Below are positions 36,034-46,148 of a stretch of DNA of 64,000 bases, one piece after another. The position numbers and the translations under genes were made by a program. The notes beneath the pieces are model-generated. The model worked only from the letters and a program-made list of their open reading frames with translations, did not search any database and had not been told where the DNA came from. Origin of the DNA: Pontibacter chinhatensis (GTDB lineage: Bacteria > Bacteroidota > Bacteroidia > Cytophagales > Hymenobacteraceae); assembly GCF_900113285.1 (NCBI RefSeq), contig NZ_FOOT01000005.1, forward strand, positions 186,001-250,000, written 5' to 3'. Each line of letters starts with the position of its first letter. Within the stretch, counting starts at the first letter, position 1.

Positions 36034-39000
36034 ATGCCCTTATACTTTTACCTCAAACAGCTGCACGTTAGGCTGCTGCCTCTTGTTTTCTTGACGATTT
36101 TATACTTTTCTGCTGCGGCCACTCCTGCTAAATTAACAGCTCTGTCCGCCCCGGCTTTGGAGGCCAAGCCTTCCCTTGCGGGCGCCATCACCCTGAAATG
36201 GACAGCAGTGGCAGGAGCCACAGGCTATGTGCTGGAGCGCTCTTTAGCAGGTCCGGAGGGAGCCTTTGTGCCTGTTAAGACACTTGCCGCCTCGGAGCTT
36301 ACATTCAGAGACACAGAGCTATACTATAGCCAGCAGGCGCATTACCGCATCAAGGCCACCGGCAGCGGGGCCACCCCCTATAGCAACGTAGCCAGTGCCA
36401 CTACGCTCCCGCAGAACCATGTGTACAGAATCATGCCGCTCGGCGACTCCAACACGGAAGGCGGCGTGCCCAGCGATCCGGTGGGAGCCCGTGCCTCTTA
36501 CAGGGCTAAGCTGGAGCAACTGCTGAACGGGGCAAGTATAAAGTTCGACTATGTGGGCAGCGAGCGCCACGGTGGCAACCTGGTAAAGGACATTGACCAT
36601 GCCGGCTTTGGCGGCAGCCGCAACGAGGACCTGGTGACCATCATCCAGAACGGCTGGTACGACCGCTGGTACGATGGCGAGCGCTTTGGCCTGGATCACA
36701 CCGAAAATTACCTGGACTATTACAAACCCGATGTTATCCTGCTGCACAGCGGCACCAACGAGATCAGCAACGACGGCGTGGATAACTCGCAGCGCTCTGT
36801 GGATGACCTGGCGCAGATACTTGATGAGGTGGATAAGTATGAGCAGCGCTCCGGCAAGGAAGTAACCGTGATTGTATCCCGGATCCTGCTGACGGTGTGT
36901 ACCCCAACCGATTGCTACCGGGGGCCTGAGAACACGAAAAATGACATCATCGAGCGATACAACGATAAACTGGAGGCCCTGGTGAAAGCCCGTATAAAGG
37001 CCGGCGACCGGCTGGAGTTGGTGGACATGGCTGATGCAGGCCTCATCTACCAGTTTGCCTCCGATGGCGGTGACATGGCCGACCGGTTTCACCCCTCCCA
37101 GCGGGGCTTTGATAAAATGGCCCCGGTTTGGTTTAAGGTGCTGGACCCGCTGCTGAACAGAGCATTAAAGCCTGTTGACACGACCGCACCAGAGACAGAG
37201 ATTGCCGCCAAACCAAAAGAACTATCCAACAGCAGCAGTGCCGAGTTCAGGTTCAGCAGCAACGAGAGCGGCGTAAGCTACCAGGTAAGTATGGATGGGA
37301 GAGACTTTACGACCGTGCCCAATCCGTATACCTTGGCAAACCTGGCAGATGGGGAGCACACCATCCGGGTAAGGGCCGTGGACGCTGCCGGAAACATTGA
37401 CGCCAGCCCTGCTGCTTATACTTGGGTGATAGACACCAAAGCCCCTGATGCCCCGGTGGTTGCCGCCCCGGCGCAGGGCAGTTTCCTGAACACAAACAAG
37501 CCAACCTTTAACGGAACAGCAGAGGCTGGCAGCACAGTCGCTTTATACTTTGGCACCACGAAAATCGGTGAGAGTATAGCCGCTGCAGATGGCAAATGGA
37601 GCCTGGCACCTGCCAATGCCCTATCCGAAGGCGCAAAGCAACTAACCGCCACCGCCACCGATGCCGCCGGCAATACCAGTAAGGCTAGCAGCGCCCGAAG
37701 CTTCACCATCGATACCAAAGCCCCTGAAACCACGATTGCCTCGGGTCCGGACAAGATGAGCAATAGCAAGGAGGCTAGCTTCAGCTTCAGTAGCAGCGAG
37801 GAAAACGTAACCTATGAAGTAAGCCTGGATGGCGGATCCTACGCAGCGGCAGAGAGTAAGTATACTGTGCAGAACCTGTCGGAGGGCAGTCATACTTTGT
37901 CGGTTAGGGCGATTGATGCGGCCGGCAACAAAGACCAAAGCCCGGCTACCTACTCCTGGGAAGTAGACACCAAAGCCCCGGAAGCCCCCGCCATGGCCGG
38001 CATTACGGAAGACCGTGGCCCGGCGGACGACGACCAAATCACTTCGGATAATACGCTCAGATTTTTTGGCCGCGCCGAGCCGGGTGCTGTGGCAGCTGTG
38101 TGGCAGCAAGAGAATAAGTTGGGTACAGCTGTCGTGAAGGAAGACGGCACCTGGGAGTATAGCCACGAGAAGACGTCGCTGCGGGAGGGGAAGTATACTT
38201 TTGTTGCCACTGCGACGGATGCTGCCGGAAACACAAGTCCGAAAAGCAAGGAGCTTGCGGTAACGATAGACCTGACCGCCCCGGAAGTAGCAATCAAAAC
38301 GGAGCAGGAGTCACCTGTGAATACTTCTTTCCCTATAAGTATAGCTTTCACGGAAGAGGTGTATGGCCTCCGCGCTTCAGGCTTAAGTATAACCAACGGC
38401 AAGCTGCAGGATTTTAAGGAGTCCAGCAAAGCAACGTACACGGCCACCGTAGTGCCTGAGGCGGATGGGGAAGTGCGCATTAGCCTGGCCGCCGGCAAGG
38501 TGACCGACCTGGCTGGTAACCCTAACACAGCCTCAGAAGTGCTGCGCATCACCTATGATGCCGCTGCCCCTGCGGGTTATACTTTAGCGTTTAGCACCGA
38601 GCTGGTGGACATAACAAACCAGGAGCGGGTAGGGCTGCAGGTTGCGAGCGCGGAGCCGGGTGCTACGTACTTCTACAGCATCAGCAGCAACAAAGGCGGC
38701 GCACCGCTAACTGGCACTGGCGCCGTGGCCTCGCAAAGCTTTACGATTGATAACCTGAACCTGAGCGGCCTGTCCGACGGTTTGCTAACCGCCACTTTAT
38801 ACTTGGTGGATGCCGCCGGAAACCGGGGAGAGGAGATAAGCGCGCAGGTAGAAAAGTTAACCAAGGACATCACAGCGGTCATCAACCCGGCTGATAAAAC
38901 AGTAAAGTTTAAAACAGGCTTTGAGGAAATCGGGTTGCCGCAGGAGGTGGAGGTGCGGTATACGTTCGGCAGCAACGAAAAGCTGAAAGTTACCTGGAAC

Positions 39001-39693
39001 CCTGCTGATTACAATAGCGCCATTCCCGGCAGCTACCTTATACTTGGTCAGCTGGAGCTGAAGGAGAACACCAGCAACAGCAAAAACCTGACTGCCCGGG
39101 TGATTGTGACGTTGGAACCAAACCAACCCCCAACCGCCATCAGCCTGAGCGCCGACAAGTTCAGGCCAGACCTTAGCCCCGACGAGCAAATCGGCACATT
39201 CTCCACCACCGACCCGGACGACAACGCCTTTACTTATTCGTTGGTGAAAGGCCAGGGCGATGCGGATAATCCGCTTTTCGAGCTGCGCGAGGACGGGCTG
39301 TTTCTGAAGACAAACCGGGGCCTTTCGGGGAAATCCGTTTTCAGCATCCGCGTGCGCAGCACCGATCCATACAACAACACGTTTGAGCAGCAGTTTACCC
39401 TCACCAAATCACTTTATAATACTGATGGAAGTATAAAACTCGTCAACGCCTTCTCCCCGGACGGAGACAACATCAACGACCTGTGGCTGGTGCCTGAGCT
39501 TCGTTACTACAACCAGGTGCAGGTGCAGGTGTTCGACCGTTCCGGCACGCTGCTTTTCGAGACGACTGACCCGGAAAAAGGTTGGGATGGCAAGGGCAAG
39601 GATGGCCGCGTAACGGCCGGGTCCTACTTCTACATCATTCAGATAAAGGACATTAACCTGGTAGAGCGAGGAGTGCTAACCGTACTTAATTAA
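36034..39693 (+). CDS. T9SS-exported SGNH/GDSL hydrolase with Ig-like repeats
   Basis: A 1219-residue secreted protein. An N-terminal hydrophobic segment (12-30) serves for export. A fibronectin-III-like domain covers about 35-125 and an SGNH hydrolase about 130-375, with MPLGDSNTEGG (Ser block), LLHSGTNEISND and DRFHPSQRG (catalytic His). Four or more Ig-like repeats of about 90 residues, each ending in YTWxIDTKAP-type linkers, run from about 380 to 860, followed by a cadherin-like segment at about 1030-1125. A gliding-motility-associated type B sorting domain ends it (FSPDGDNINDLW, WDGKGKDG). It probably de-esterifies (for example deacetylates) the polymer outside the cell. The SprF partner gene is 5 bases downstream. 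Confidence 0.9.
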   Translation: MPLYFYLKQLHVRLLPLVFLTILYFSAAATPAKLTALSAPALEAKPSLAGAITLKWTAVAGATGYVLERSLAGPEGAFVPVKTLAASELTFRDTELYYSQQAHYRIKATGSGATPYSNVASATTLPQNHVYRIMPLGDSNTEGGVPSDPVGARASYRAKLEQLLNGASIKFDYVGSERHGGNLVKDIDHAGFGGSRNEDLVTIIQNGWYDRWYDGERFGLDHTENYLDYYKPDVILLHSGTNEISNDGVDNSQRSVDDLAQILDEVDKYEQRSGKEVTVIVSRILLTVCTPTDCYRGPENTKNDIIERYNDKLEALVKARIKAGDRLELVDMADAGLIYQFASDGGDMADRFHPSQRGFDKMAPVWFKVLDPLLNRALKPVDTTAPETEIAAKPKELSNSSSAEFRFSSNESGVSYQVSMDGRDFTTVPNPYTLANLADGEHTIRVRAVDAAGNIDASPAAYTWVIDTKAPDAPVVAAPAQGSFLNTNKPTFNGTAEAGSTVALYFGTTKIGESIAAADGKWSLAPANALSEGAKQLTATATDAAGNTSKASSARSFTIDTKAPETTIASGPDKMSNSKEASFSFSSSEENVTYEVSLDGGSYAAAESKYTVQNLSEGSHTLSVRAIDAAGNKDQSPATYSWEVDTKAPEAPAMAGITEDRGPADDDQITSDNTLRFFGRAEPGAVAAVWQQENKLGTAVVKEDGTWEYSHEKTSLREGKYTFVATATDAAGNTSPKSKELAVTIDLTAPEVAIKTEQESPVNTSFPISIAFTEEVYGLRASGLSITNGKLQDFKESSKATYTATVVPEADGEVRISLAAGKVTDLAGNPNTASEVLRITYDAAAPAGYTLAFSTELVDITNQERVGLQVASAEPGATYFYSISSNKGGAPLTGTGAVASQSFTIDNLNLSGLSDGLLTATLYLVDAAGNRGEEISAQVEKLTKDITAVINPADKTVKFKTGFEEIGLPQEVEVRYTFGSNEKLKVTWNPADYNSAIPGSYLILGQLELKENTSNSKNLTARVIVTLEPNQPPTAISLSADKFRPDLSPDEQIGTFSTTDPDDNAFTYSLVKGQGDADNPLFELREDGLFLKTNRGLSGKSVFSIRVRSTDPYNNTFEQQFTLTKSLYNTDGSIKLVNAFSPDGDNINDLWLVPELRYYNQVQVQVFDRSGTLLFETTDPEKGWDGKGKDGRVTAGSYFYIIQIKDINLVERGVLTVLN

Positions 39694-39698
39694 AGTAG

Positions 39699-40703
39699 AT
39701 GAACAGATTTATACTTTGCCTCTGCCTGACGATGCTGGCCGGCGCGGTGCAGGCGCAGAACCGCAGGCAACTGGCAAACTTCTCACAATTCAGACACTAT
39801 TATAACCCAGCCCTCACCGGCCACGAAGGCACCGTGCTGCGGGCGGCTTACCGCAACCAGTGGACGGGCTTTAAGGATGCCCCCAAGACCATGCTGGCCT
39901 CCGGGGAGCTGGATTTGCAGGACGCGCAGGGACCAAGCAGACCCTTTGCTGCACGGCCGCAGGGGCGGGAGCAAGCAGGCCCAACCGGCGCCAGGCACGG
40001 GCTTGGGCTTATACTTTTCCACGACCAGTTCGGGCCGACCAAAGAGACACAAGCCGTGCTGAGCTACGGTGCCGGTGTGCAGCTGTCGGAGCGCCTGAGC
40101 CTGCGCTGGGGCACCGGCCTGAGCTACACGTTCTATCGCCTCGATGGCAACAGCCTGACGGTGGACCAGGTAAACGACCCCCGCTTTGCCGATGTGCTGG
40201 GCAGTGAGAACCGCAGCGGCCGGGCAGACATCAACCTCGGGTTATCGCTGACGGGGCAGCACTTCTATGTTGGCTACGCGCTATTGGATGTGACGGAGGG
40301 GAAAGTTGCCTCCAGCGGGAATGAGCTGTTGGGTGATTTATACAAACGTCGGCATGTGGCCCAGGTGGGGTTCCGCCAAAGTATAACCGACCTGGTGGGT
40401 ATTTCCCTGAGCGGCATTTACCAGCACGACAGCCAGCAGAAATCGGTGACCGAGGGGCAGGTGAAGGCCATCTACAACAACCTTTTCTGGGTAGGCGGCG
40501 GCTACCGCCACGAGATGGCTTACACCTTAGGGGCGGGGCTGCGGCTGAACCAGCTGGGCATCGGTTATACTTACGAAACACCTACCCAGGACGCCAGGGC
40601 CATAGATAAATCCACTAACGAAGTGACCCTCAGCTTTTACCTCAATCCTGCCGGGCAGAGCAACGGCAACGGACGCAAATCCTCGCGGCTAACTATATGG
40701 TAA
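39699..40703 (+). CDS. PorP/SprF family type IX secretion partner protein
   Basis: A 334-residue protein with a signal peptide (MNRFILCLCLTMLAGAVQAQ) and the family opening RQLANFSQFRHYYNPALTGHEG, then barrel-type strands to the end. It follows the type B-tagged hydrolase gene by 5 bases, repeating the cargo-then-SprF order seen at 15.9-22.8 kb. It most likely serves that cargo only. It is related to, but clearly diverged from, the protein at 15883-16899. Confidence 0.9.
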   Translation: MNRFILCLCLTMLAGAVQAQNRRQLANFSQFRHYYNPALTGHEGTVLRAAYRNQWTGFKDAPKTMLASGELDLQDAQGPSRPFAARPQGREQAGPTGARHGLGLILFHDQFGPTKETQAVLSYGAGVQLSERLSLRWGTGLSYTFYRLDGNSLTVDQVNDPRFADVLGSENRSGRADINLGLSLTGQHFYVGYALLDVTEGKVASSGNELLGDLYKRRHVAQVGFRQSITDLVGISLSGIYQHDSQQKSVTEGQVKAIYNNLFWVGGGYRHEMAYTLGAGLRLNQLGIGYTYETPTQDARAIDKSTNEVTLSFYLNPAGQSNGNGRKSSRLTIW

Positions 40704-40947
40704 TGTTGCACAAGTAAACCCTCCTAAAGGCCCCTCACCTGTGAATAATGCTAAAATGCAGAAGCTCAGCAATACTATACTAAACTTAGCTATATAATTG
40801 GCGTACTATGCTTAAGTGACGTCCTGATAGTAAGATTAGTAGAGAAGCAGTTCCTGGCCCTGAAGGAATGGTGCTATCGGCCTCATGTAAATTATTGCAC
40901 AGGTCTGCTGCGGGTTTAGCGGCGGATATCCAATAAGTATATACTTC

Positions 40948-43236
40948 ATGACATACTTTATAGCAGCGTCAATACGCCGGAAGGGCGTAGCGCAGTTTAC
41001 TCGTTTTCTGTTGATAGCCTTGCTTTTGCAGTGGCTGGCAGGCGCTGCTGCCCAGGCACAGCAGAATTGCCCGGACGGCCTTGTGCATTACTTTGGCTTT
41101 GATGAAACGGCTGCCGGCACCTACCAGGACTATGTTTCTGAGGCTACGGCCTCCTGCTCCACCTGCCCCTCACCGGAAACAGGGCTTTTCAACGGAGCAC
41201 AGGCCTTCAAAGGACGTAGCCCGGGCATCACTATCCGGGGGCTGGAGCATTTTGAGTGGGGGCCCAACAGCAGCTTTACCATTGAGCTTTGGATGAAAGC
41301 CTCCGGTACCTCCTCCGATAACCAGGTGTTCATCGGCCGCGATGCCAAAGACTCAAACATGATCTGGTGGCTTGGCATGAACACGGAGGGCAACCCGCAG
41401 TTCGACCTTTTCGACAACAACCCCAACCGCACCCAGGGAGGCTTCAGCCTGGTCGGGAAAGACATCAAGATAAATGACAACAAGTGGCACCATATTGTGG
41501 TGGTGCGAGACGGCCGCCTGCGCCTGAACAAGCTCTATGTGGATGGCTATACGGTGGGCAACTTCCAGTATGATTATACCTACAACTTTGAGAGCGGCTC
41601 CCCGGTAAACATCGGCTTCCTGGACCTCAACAACGGGTATGCCTACAATGGCCTGCTGGATGAGATCATGGTGTATAACCGCAACCTGACGGAGAATGAG
41701 GTTCGGGCTCGCTATAACAATGGCGCGGGCAATTACTGCGGACCGCAGCAGGTAAAGCCGGTTATCATGTCGGAGGCAGTTACCCATGGGGTGGCGGAGC
41801 AGCAGTATAAGTATGAGGTGCAGGCTGTGGGAAATGCCAGGCCAACGTTTGCCCTTGCCGAGGGGCCGGCCGGTATGAGCATCAACGCCACTACAGGCGA
41901 AATCAAGTGGGTGCCCAGCGCTGCGGGCAGCTTTAAGGTAGGCGTTACAGCCAGCAACGCCGCCGGTTCCGACAGGCAGGACTTTACTGTTACCGTAAAG
42001 CGGGCATCAGGGGAGACGTCCGGGATGCTGCACCACTGGATGCTGCACGAGATGCGCGGGCCCACCTACCACGACTACTATACCCCAAGCCATGCCGCTG
42101 GCGCGGATAACAGGATGCCGAAGCCAGTCACCGGGGTGATATCCGGTGGGCAGGAATTTGACGGCGAAGACGATGGGCTGGATGTAACAGCCTGCGAAAA
42201 TTTTAACTGGGCACCCGACGAGAGTTTCAGTATAGAGCTTTGGATGCGCAGCGCAGCCAGTTCCTCCGGCAACCGCGTACTCATTGGCCGCGATGCCAAA
42301 GACTCAGAAGCGCACTGGTGGCTGGGACTGGACAGGGAGGGACGCGCCATTTTTACCCTGCTCGACCTCGAATGGGCAGGGCCAAAAGTGGAACATGGCA
42401 GCGGCCCCGGTTTAAATGATGATCAGTGGCACCAACTGGTGGCGGTGCGTGACGGGAAATCGGGGCTCACAGAGCTGTACGTGGATGGGGAACGGGTGGC
42501 GAGCCAGACATTCAGGTATACTAACAGCTTTGCCAGCCGATCGCCGGTCAACATCGGCTACCTCAACGACGGCAGCGGGTATCATTACAAAGGCATTTTA
42601 GATGAGGTGAAGCTTTTTGGCCGAGCCCTCTCTGCGGCCGAGGTGAAACAGCGGTATGAGGATGTGTACGATGCCATCACGGAGCTGGTGCGCTTTGAGG
42701 GGGAATATGTGGGAGGCGTGGTGCAGCTGACATGGGAGACAGTTGCCGAGGCTGGGCTTTCTCACTTCGAAGTAGAGCGTGCCCCTGATTTGGAAACTTT
42801 CGAGAAGTTGGGTGAGGTAAAGGCCGCAGGAAACAGCAATACTCCGATTGCCTATCCTTTCACGGATGTTGATCCGCTTTCCGGCATTGGGTACTATCGC
42901 CTGAAAATTGTGAAGCAGGATGGCAAGTATACTTACTCCAATATCATACAGGTAGAGAACAAGAGTCTGCGCTCTGTCTCCTTCAAGGTATACCCAAATC
43001 CAGTGGATGTAGGCGACGTAACGGCCAGCGTGTTTGGCCTCTCAGCCGACGAGCAGGTGCAGTTTACCGTGTCGGACCTGCGGGGTAAGGTACTCCTGCA
43101 GCAACAGTTGCAAGCCAATAGCTTTGGCCAATTGGAAGTACTGGTGCCTATCACCACGGACTACAGGGCGGGGATTTATGTGCTGACGGTGATAACGGAC
43201 AAACGGATTGTGAGCCGCAGGTTGGTGGTGCGGTAA
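40948..43236 (+). CDS. T9SS-exported protein with two LamG domains
   Basis: A 762-residue secreted protein. A basic N-terminus and a signal segment (LLIALLLQWLAGAAAQAQQ) are followed by a LamG/concanavalin-like domain at about 50-245 (SFTIELWMKA, WHHIVVVRDG, LDEIMVYNR) and a He_PIG-type Ig domain at about 268-352. A second LamG domain, clearly a duplicate, covers about 360-565 (SFSIELWMRS, WHQLVAVRDG, LDEVKLFGR). The C-terminal T9SS type A sorting domain spans about 675-762 (VYPNPVDVGD ... GIYVLTVITD). LamG domains bind glycans, so attachment to the exopolysaccharide is a reasonable guess. No catalytic motif is visible. Confidence 0.88.
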   Translation: MTYFIAASIRRKGVAQFTRFLLIALLLQWLAGAAAQAQQNCPDGLVHYFGFDETAAGTYQDYVSEATASCSTCPSPETGLFNGAQAFKGRSPGITIRGLEHFEWGPNSSFTIELWMKASGTSSDNQVFIGRDAKDSNMIWWLGMNTEGNPQFDLFDNNPNRTQGGFSLVGKDIKINDNKWHHIVVVRDGRLRLNKLYVDGYTVGNFQYDYTYNFESGSPVNIGFLDLNNGYAYNGLLDEIMVYNRNLTENEVRARYNNGAGNYCGPQQVKPVIMSEAVTHGVAEQQYKYEVQAVGNARPTFALAEGPAGMSINATTGEIKWVPSAAGSFKVGVTASNAAGSDRQDFTVTVKRASGETSGMLHHWMLHEMRGPTYHDYYTPSHAAGADNRMPKPVTGVISGGQEFDGEDDGLDVTACENFNWAPDESFSIELWMRSAASSSGNRVLIGRDAKDSEAHWWLGLDREGRAIFTLLDLEWAGPKVEHGSGPGLNDDQWHQLVAVRDGKSGLTELYVDGERVASQTFRYTNSFASRSPVNIGYLNDGSGYHYKGILDEVKLFGRALSAAEVKQRYEDVYDAITELVRFEGEYVGGVVQLTWETVAEAGLSHFEVERAPDLETFEKLGEVKAAGNSNTPIAYPFTDVDPLSGIGYYRLKIVKQDGKYTYSNIIQVENKSLRSVSFKVYPNPVDVGDVTASVFGLSADEQVQFTVSDLRGKVLLQQQLQANSFGQLEVLVPITTDYRAGIYVLTVITDKRIVSRRLVVR

Positions 43237-43240
43237 ATAA

Positions 43241-43270
43241 AAAGGGGCCTGCCAATCAGCAGGCCCCTTT
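43241..43270. terminator. Bidirectional terminator between convergent genes
   Basis: AAAGGGGCCTGC and GCAGGCCCCTTT form a 12-base-pair stem with loop CAATCA, with A-rich sequence before and T-rich sequence after. It serves the LamG gene and the convergent beta-helix gene. Confidence 0.85.
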
Positions 43271-43288
43271 CCTTTGGGCTAAAAGTTG
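43268..43288. repeat. Direct repeat flanking the beta-helix gene, downstream copy
   Basis: TTTCCTTTGGGCTAAAAGTTG here matches 46148-46167 with one extra G. The two copies bracket the gene at 43296-46148 within a few bases of its stop and start. Confidence 0.7.
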
Positions 43289-43295
43289 TGATTTT

Positions 43296-46148
43296 TTATT
43301 CTTTTACAAGCTTGATGCTGTCAGACTTACCAGACTTATCTGTGTATTTCAGAATATACATGCCTCTTTTCAGGTCAACCAGGTTAAGCGATAGCCTGTT
43401 ATTGGTCAACTCAAGTTTAGATTCTTTGTAAACTACGCGCCCGGTTTGGTCCAGTACAGTAACCTCTGCCAGTTCAACGCCTTCTCTGTCTCCGAAGTCA
43501 AGGGTTACCACATCGGCAAATGGGTTAGGGTAAGCAGTAGTCTGGGCGAAGAAAGGCTCTGAGTCAGCAATTTCAGATACTTTCATGGCAGAGATGCCGG
43601 TCAGTTCATCACCGAATGGTGACAGGTGCTTGCCTTCAATTGGCATCTCTTTGGCGCCGCTCGGCAATTGCCAGGCCACGGCCAGGTTGTCGCCACCGCC
43701 GCCTTCCATGTGCAGGGCCTCAATGTAGTAGCGCTTGCCGGCTTCGAGTGTGATTTTAGCAGACTGCTGTCCGGTACGCTTGTTCCACTCACGAGAGTTT
43801 GTCCAGTCGCTGGCATAGGCAATTCGCTGCTTCTTAGCCGGATCTTCTGAAGTGCTCAGGTACAGGTCGGCTTTGTCGTCGGCAGCAATCCATAAGGTAT
43901 ACTGGCCGCTTTCAGGAGCCGTCACGTAGCCACGGATACGCTGACCGTAGTTGTCGCCTGAGTTAGATGGCGCCTCGAACTTGGTTAGTTCCAGTGTGCT
44001 GGCTGGCTTGTCATTCACCGGAATCACGCTTACGTTTGAGCCGTGTACGCCTGTCCATTTCTCCAGGATGATTTTACCTGTAGCCACGATTGGCGTGATG
44101 TTTTGCTCTGCTGGAGCAGGGGCTGTGCTTCCCATCTCAGAAAGCCTGCTACCGGCAATTGGCATTTCTTTGGCGCCGCTCGGCAGTTGCCAGGCTACAG
44201 CCAGGTTATCGCCGCCGCCCTCTTGCTTGCTCAGGGCCTCAATGTAGTAACGCTTTCCGGCCTGCAGTGTAACCTGTGCTGATTTCTGTGAGCCATACTT
44301 GCTCCACTCACGTGGGTTGGTCCAGCTGGTGGTGTAGGCGATTTTCTTCTTGCTGCCGGCATCCTCTGAGGTGCTCAGGTACAGTTCAGCCTGGTCGTCG
44401 CCGGCAATCCAGAAGGTATACTGGCCGCTTTCAGGAGCCGTCACGTAGCCACGGATACGCTGTCCATAGTTGTTGCCTTTTCCGCCTGGCGCTTCGAAAA
44501 GCGACAGCGTGTTGGTGCTGGTAGGAGAGGTGCTAACCGGAATTACGCTTATGCCTGCTCCGTGCACATTGGCCCAGAACTCATGTGTGATCTTTCCAGT
44601 ACCGGATGTCGTGCCATCTGACGGTTGCTGTGCCAGGGGATCCTCAGTTGGTGTGGATGGACTGGCTACCACGTTGATGTTCACGGCAGAAGATGTCTTG
44701 GAAGCACCGGCATTGTCATACGCCTTGGCTGTAAGGGAGTAAGCACCGGTTGGGGCATTGTTCCAGGTATAGGTAAACGGTGCGCTGGTGTCCTCACCTA
44801 GCTTCACGGCACCCTGGTAAAACTCTACTTTGGTAACAGAACCATCAGCGTCTGTGGCATTTGCCTCGATAATGATAGCACCACCTTGCGTAACAGAAGC
44901 GTTAGCGATAGGGGAAGTGATGCTTACACTTGGATCCTGGTTGGCAGGGGCAGAGCCGCCAGTGCCGTTCGGGCCAAGCTTGATGCCGTTCTTAGACAGT
45001 TTGCCTTGCCATAGGTTATACTCATCCTTCTCGGTCTGCTTCGTGATAGGATTCGGAAGGGCAGTGTTGTTTTTGAAGTCAGCGTTCTCCGCTACAGAAA
45101 TGTCGTTACGGTTGTTGGTGTAACCCCACGCCACGATGCCCATCACGTTGTTATCCACAGAGTTCGCAAAAGTGGTGTTCTTTCTGTAGTAGTCCTTACT
45201 CCAGTAGCCGGAAGTATACATGTTATACCTTGAGCCGTTGTCGAAGGTGGCTGCGTTTACAGCTCTGTTGTGGTGGTAGCGGATGTTGTTGCCGCCGGCG
45301 ATACCCATAGAGTAGTTGCCTAGGCCCACCAGGTGGTTGTCATGCGCCTCGATGTAGGCAGGGCAGTTGTTGATGTCGCCGTCACCGTCAGTGATGATAC
45401 CGCCACCGGAGTACTGCTTACCACTGGCAGCTATCGGATAAGCCCCCTGTATGTAGTTGTTGTGGATCTTGATAGGCGAGCCTGACATACCGCGGGAGTT
45501 GTACATGTTGATGTTATCCTCCACCAGCGACTTGTCTGCCTCGTTGATTACCTGGTTCCAGGCAATTTCAGCGTGGCGGATAGCGCCCTTGAAGTTAAAC
45601 TGCACGAACTGGGAGTGCTCTCTGTCGCCGCCGTACACACGGCCATCAATGTTTTTGGCAATGTTGTAGCGGATTCTAACCCCTTGAGATGAAGAGTTAT
45701 CGCCTTCGTAGCGCGTACCCAGGTAAATACCTGCTGTGCTCTCCATGTAGTTGTTTTCCACCACCACATTTTTAAAGTTGTTCACGGTAACGAAACGGCG
45801 TGGCTTTTTGCTGCCGCTGTATGGGGTCTGTGGCAGGCCATAGCCATTCGAGTGGCGAACGGTAAGGTTTGTGGCGTAACCCCAGCTCTTGATCAGGTAA
45901 CCGGCACCACGAATGTTGGAGTGCTCGATAATAACCGGTTCGCTGGTTTTGATTTCCACAGCGGCAACATTCGAGTCTCGGGACTCCCAGTTTCCTTTGT
46001 AAGTTCCGCCTTTCGTGATGACGATAGGGCCGCTGTAAGTTTGTGCATGTACTGTGGAAGGAAGAAGCACGAACAAAATGTAGGCGAAGAGCTGGGCCAT
46101 AATTGCCCTACTTGCCCTTCTGCTCAGGGTAGAGGTTTTTGTGTTCAT
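43296..46148 (-). CDS. T9SS-exported beta-helix protein with two PA14-like domains
   Basis: A 950-residue secreted protein with a signal peptide (cleavage near TVHA-QTY). A right-handed parallel beta-helix covers about 37-410, with many short Asn- and Val-rich turns such as VVVENNYMESTAGIYLG and KIHNNYIQGAY. An Ig-like domain follows at about 415-505 (VSITSPIANASVTQG). Two nearly identical PA14-like carbohydrate-binding domains lie at about 525-690 and 700-865 (RGYVTAPESGQYTxWIA). A T9SS type A sorting domain is at about 880-950 (AYPNPFADVV). Such beta-helices are typical of polysaccharide lyases or epimerases, but I see no defined catalytic set. The N-terminal 375 residues are paralogous to the next gene upstream. 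Confidence 0.88.
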   Translation of the reverse strand: MNTKTSTLSRRASRAIMAQLFAYILFVLLPSTVHAQTYSGPIVITKGGTYKGNWESRDSNVAAVEIKTSEPVIIEHSNIRGAGYLIKSWGYATNLTVRHSNGYGLPQTPYSGSKKPRRFVTVNNFKNVVVENNYMESTAGIYLGTRYEGDNSSSQGVRIRYNIAKNIDGRVYGGDREHSQFVQFNFKGAIRHAEIAWNQVINEADKSLVEDNINMYNSRGMSGSPIKIHNNYIQGAYPIAASGKQYSGGGIITDGDGDINNCPAYIEAHDNHLVGLGNYSMGIAGGNNIRYHHNRAVNAATFDNGSRYNMYTSGYWSKDYYRKNTTFANSVDNNVMGIVAWGYTNNRNDISVAENADFKNNTALPNPITKQTEKDEYNLWQGKLSKNGIKLGPNGTGGSAPANQDPSVSITSPIANASVTQGGAIIIEANATDADGSVTKVEFYQGAVKLGEDTSAPFTYTWNNAPTGAYSLTAKAYDNAGASKTSSAVNINVVASPSTPTEDPLAQQPSDGTTSGTGKITHEFWANVHGAGISVIPVSTSPTSTNTLSLFEAPGGKGNNYGQRIRGYVTAPESGQYTFWIAGDDQAELYLSTSEDAGSKKKIAYTTSWTNPREWSKYGSQKSAQVTLQAGKRYYIEALSKQEGGGDNLAVAWQLPSGAKEMPIAGSRLSEMGSTAPAPAEQNITPIVATGKIILEKWTGVHGSNVSVIPVNDKPASTLELTKFEAPSNSGDNYGQRIRGYVTAPESGQYTLWIAADDKADLYLSTSEDPAKKQRIAYASDWTNSREWNKRTGQQSAKITLEAGKRYYIEALHMEGGGGDNLAVAWQLPSGAKEMPIEGKHLSPFGDELTGISAMKVSEIADSEPFFAQTTAYPNPFADVVTLDFGDREGVELAEVTVLDQTGRVVYKESKLELTNNRLSLNLVDLKRGMYILKYTDKSGKSDSIKLVKE
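43620..44604 (-). repeat. Tandem DNA duplication encoding the two PA14-like domains
   Basis: Two direct copies lie with a constant offset of 519 bases (for example TATACTGGCCGCTTTCAGGA at 43898 and 44417). They are almost unchanged over stretches of 40 bases or more. The copies span roughly 43620-44085 and 44139-44604. The low divergence points to a recent duplication or gene conversion. Confidence 0.8.
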
